A DNA stretch of 43,197 bases, from positions 1 through 43,197 of the forward strand of contig CAZIGK010000014.1 in the NCBI GenBank assembly GCA_964538615.1. The letters run 5' to 3'. Below the pieces are notes generated by a model that made no database searches, was not told the DNA's origin, and saw only the letters and a list, made by a program, of their open reading frames with translations. Positions 41,037 through 43,197 of this stretch are shown here, piece after piece. The position numbers were made by a program, and so were the translations under genes. The stretch comes from CAZIGK01 sp964538615 (GTDB lineage: Bacteria; Pseudomonadota; Alphaproteobacteria; Rickettsiales; RI-342). How positions within the stretch are numbered: the first letter of the stretch is position 1; each line of letters opens with the position of its first letter.

Positions 41037-43037
41037 ATGACTCTGAGCGAACAAATCAGGATGAATATGCACCGAACCAGAGGGCACCTGAATATCCACC
41101 TATGGATTGGCTGGCTAGGGTTGCTGTTGCTATGCTGTGTGGCGCAACCACTCTGGGCAGGCAGCCTGACCGCTGACGTAAGCAGTCGGCGTCTGGATAC
41201 AGGCGAGCGTCTGACACTGGATGTACGCCTGCATGAGGCGACAGCGCAAAACGAGCCGGACTTCAACCGTTTGCGTCAGGATTTTGATATCGAACATACA
41301 GCTATACAACGTAGCAACTTGTTCATCAATGGGCGGCGCATGCAGGTACAACGCTGGCAGCTGACCCTGATACCCAAACGGCAAGGGTGGCTGGTTATTC
41401 CCTCTTTGGAAGTCTACACAGAAGCCGGACGCCTGCAATCTCAGCCCATTGCCATTGCTGTTGGCAACCCACAGGGGAAACAACCCAGCTTATCTGCGCC
41501 ATCCACTGCCTCAACCCGGAACGCATCGCCTGCGACGGCAGCGCCGCCATCCATTGCCTCAGCCCCCACCCGCAATGCCGGACAAGCATGGCTACAGACC
41601 CGTTTTCAACTACCGGCCACCCTGCCCTATGTTGGACAGCCTGTACCGGTTTCTCTGGTGATTAGTCACACGCAGGTGAAGGATATCGAAATCAGCCCCC
41701 CCACGGCAGAAGGAGGGCGGATTGATATTGCCGGAGATATCGAAAACCGGGAAGCCATGGAAGGTGGGCGACGCATGCAGCAATCTGTCCTGCATTTTCT
41801 GGTAACGCCACTGGAGGCAGAAGGCGTGACGATTCATCCGGTGGATATGAAAGGCTATCGCCTACAGGCGCTAGACCCCGGCTTTGCGCGTGATCCATTT
41901 GGATTGGTGGATCGGATGTTGCGGCAACTACAAAATCTGGAGGCCTTTACCGCGCAAAGCAAATCCGCCACGTTGGGGGTACGCCCAATTCCCGCGATAT
42001 GGACGCATGGCAGTCGCAACTGGCGCCCGGCATGGGAGATGCAATTGGTGGCAGAATGGGGAAACACCCAGCGGCTGGACGTGGGACAGCCCGTGACGGT
42101 CAACCTGACCGTGACCGCGAAAGGATTATTTGAGCAGCATTTGCCGGATTTGCCCGGCCTGCTTAAACAGGTTCTTCCGGAAGAAAGCTGGGATATTTAT
42201 GAGGAACTGCCTGAGCAGGAAACCCACGTTACGGCAGACCCGCGTACAACATTTAGTTTTCGGAAACAACAGGTAACGCTGGTACCCAAACATGGGGGCG
42301 AATTGCGTATTCCTGACCTGCGTTTTCCCTGGTGGGATTTGCGGCAGGAGCAGGAAGCAGAAGCCCGAACTGCCGGTACTGTGTTTTATGTCTCCGGTAC
42401 GCTACCCCAAACGCATACTACCCCGACAACCCGTACAGATAACAGCCAGCCTGCATCTGCTCCGGTCACGACACCGGAACCTGACCCGTCAGATGTTGCC
42501 CTGACAACAGAAGACAATCTACCGCTCTGGCGGGTGGCTATCATTGGAGGGGGGGGGATGCTACTGCTGGCAGGAGTGGCGTATCTTCTGTGGTGGCGGC
42601 ACAAAAAACACCCAAGACACACGGCAAGCCCATCTGGAGGGCCATCTGGAGGAAATGTACGAACGGATGCCGGAATGATGGCACGCAAACGATTACAGGC
42701 GGCGCAGGATGATGGAACGCTGATGCTGGCAGCGCAGGCATGTCTGACGGCGGAAAGCCCGTGGATACACACCGCGCCTATGGCCTTGTGGGATATGCTG
42801 CAATCCATTGAGCTGAATGGGGAGATTTTGCGAAACGCCTATCAGCGGTGGGAGGCAAGGCATTTTTCTCCCTCCTCTGCTCCGGATGACAGAGCAGGAG
42901 ATACCGCGACGGTGAGCGCCGAGGCAGAAGCCTTTCGCAGGGAGCTATTGCATCATCTGGAGCGAACGTCACCGATGCAGCCAGAAACTTCCACCCAAGA
43001 GGTCAGGTTACCGCCCCTGAATTATGGTGATCTGTAA
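41037..43037 (+). CDS. batD: BatD-family protein (Bacteroides aerotolerance)
   Basis: The protein has 666 residues. From ATG 41037 (GGAAGG upstream), a cytoplasmic start precedes a signal segment (WIGWLGLLLLCCVAQPLWAG). The first beta domain begins GSLTADVSSRRLDTGERLTL, typical of BatD. A second beta domain follows a Ser/Thr/Ala/Pro linker with short repeats. A transmembrane helix near residue 505 (VAIIGGGGMLLLAGVAYLLWW) precedes a cytoplasmic helical tail. BatD acts in the periplasm with BatA/BatB and a MoxR ATPase. Those partners are not in the window except the BatC-like gene at 27.7 kb. Confidence 0.82.
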   Translation: MTLSEQIRMNMHRTRGHLNIHLWIGWLGLLLLCCVAQPLWAGSLTADVSSRRLDTGERLTLDVRLHEATAQNEPDFNRLRQDFDIEHTAIQRSNLFINGRRMQVQRWQLTLIPKRQGWLVIPSLEVYTEAGRLQSQPIAIAVGNPQGKQPSLSAPSTASTRNASPATAAPPSIASAPTRNAGQAWLQTRFQLPATLPYVGQPVPVSLVISHTQVKDIEISPPTAEGGRIDIAGDIENREAMEGGRRMQQSVLHFLVTPLEAEGVTIHPVDMKGYRLQALDPGFARDPFGLVDRMLRQLQNLEAFTAQSKSATLGVRPIPAIWTHGSRNWRPAWEMQLVAEWGNTQRLDVGQPVTVNLTVTAKGLFEQHLPDLPGLLKQVLPEESWDIYEELPEQETHVTADPRTTFSFRKQQVTLVPKHGGELRIPDLRFPWWDLRQEQEAEARTAGTVFYVSGTLPQTHTTPTTRTDNSQPASAPVTTPEPDPSDVALTTEDNLPLWRVAIIGGGGMLLLAGVAYLLWWRHKKHPRHTASPSGGPSGGNVRTDAGMMARKRLQAAQDDGTLMLAAQACLTAESPWIHTAPMALWDMLQSIELNGEILRNAYQRWEARHFSPSSAPDDRAGDTATVSAEAEAFRRELLHHLERTSPMQPETSTQEVRLPPLNYGDL

Positions 43038-43145
43038 AATGCATGGCATGAGGGGATGGGCTGACGCTTCATCCACGGCCATGTCAAGTGCCAGCATCAG
43101 GAATACAGCCAGCTAGGTTTAATCACCATTGGGTGGAGAATGTGG

Positions 43146-43197
43146 AGAATGTGGCGAACATGCTGGATTTCGAGAACCGGAAGTTCCAGTGTACTTA
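43146..43197 (+). repeat. Dispersed repeat, copy B (cut by the window end)
   Basis: Matches copy A at 43 of 52 bases. It is preceded by a tandem GAGAATGTG duplication (about 43137-43154). It lies 100 bases after the BatD stop. Confidence 0.65.

Overview
This window reads as chromosomal DNA from an alphaproteobacterium, about half G+C by eye and using the standard genetic code (TGG encodes Trp and TGA is used as a stop). The evidence is a complex-I NDUFA9-type epimerase, a PAS_5-type protein, a DxALDxY-type (metal-site Asp) HemB, a perfect CtrA-like box (TTAA-N7-TTAA) and Fur-type operators. Many large soluble proteins here match no family I can name, so a deep or host-associated lineage (Micavibrionales, Holosporales or Rickettsiales relatives) is plausible. 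The exact order cannot be fixed from the sequence alone.

Layout. 1-1.8 kb: NDUFA9-like and PAS_5 genes on the minus strand. 2.0-9.7 kb: a plus-strand operon of a CobT-like von Willebrand A (VWA) protein, a giant MoxR-type AAA+ ATPase with a coiled-coil tail, and a 103-aa protein. The VWA gene contains a 100-N assembly gap inside an 18-bp tandem repeat. 9.9-14.8 kb: a repeat-rich lipoprotein, hemB, a 3-hydroxyisobutyryl-CoA hydrolase-like enzyme, trkA and a small gene. 14.8-15.2 kb: an AT-rich spacer with two perfect, inverted DnaA boxes. 15.2-20.1 kb: a possible divergent kinase-like protein, a lipoprotein, a phospholipase D-VTT fusion and an overlapping endonuclease/exonuclease/phosphatase-family gene. 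20.1-23.2 kb: an accessory patch beside tRNA-Leu(CAG), with a MuF-type toxin-like ORF joined to the broken 3' end of an SGNH hydrolase, plus orphan fragments. 23.6-27.5 kb: an M3-like metallopeptidase and two small genes around paired Fur boxes. 27.7-33 kb: a BatC-like TPR protein, three uncharacterised genes, a 55-aa hydrophilic protein and a ZntB/CorA transporter. 33.1-37.2 kb: a Fur-box-preceded homologue of P1B metal ATPases whose catalytic motifs and membrane helices are altered, facing an unknown helical protein. 37.3-40.5 kb: thrS and two unknown genes. 40.6-43.2 kb: a structured non-coding segment, BatD, and one copy of a dispersed repeat.

How the parts fit. The VWA and AAA+ genes look like a chaperone-type pair of the MoxR/VWA kind (as in RavA-ViaA, CbbQ-CbbO or CobS-CobT), but with very large, unusual proteins and a CtrA-like site upstream. 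BatC-like and BatD-like genes suggest a second VWA/MoxR-related (Bat) system whose other members lie outside the window. Iron appears to be a regulatory theme: three copies of one Fur core precede a small Cys-containing protein and the degenerate P-type ATPase. The strongest candidates for undescribed biology are the soluble-looking P1B pseudo-pump and the giant AAA+/VWA operon.
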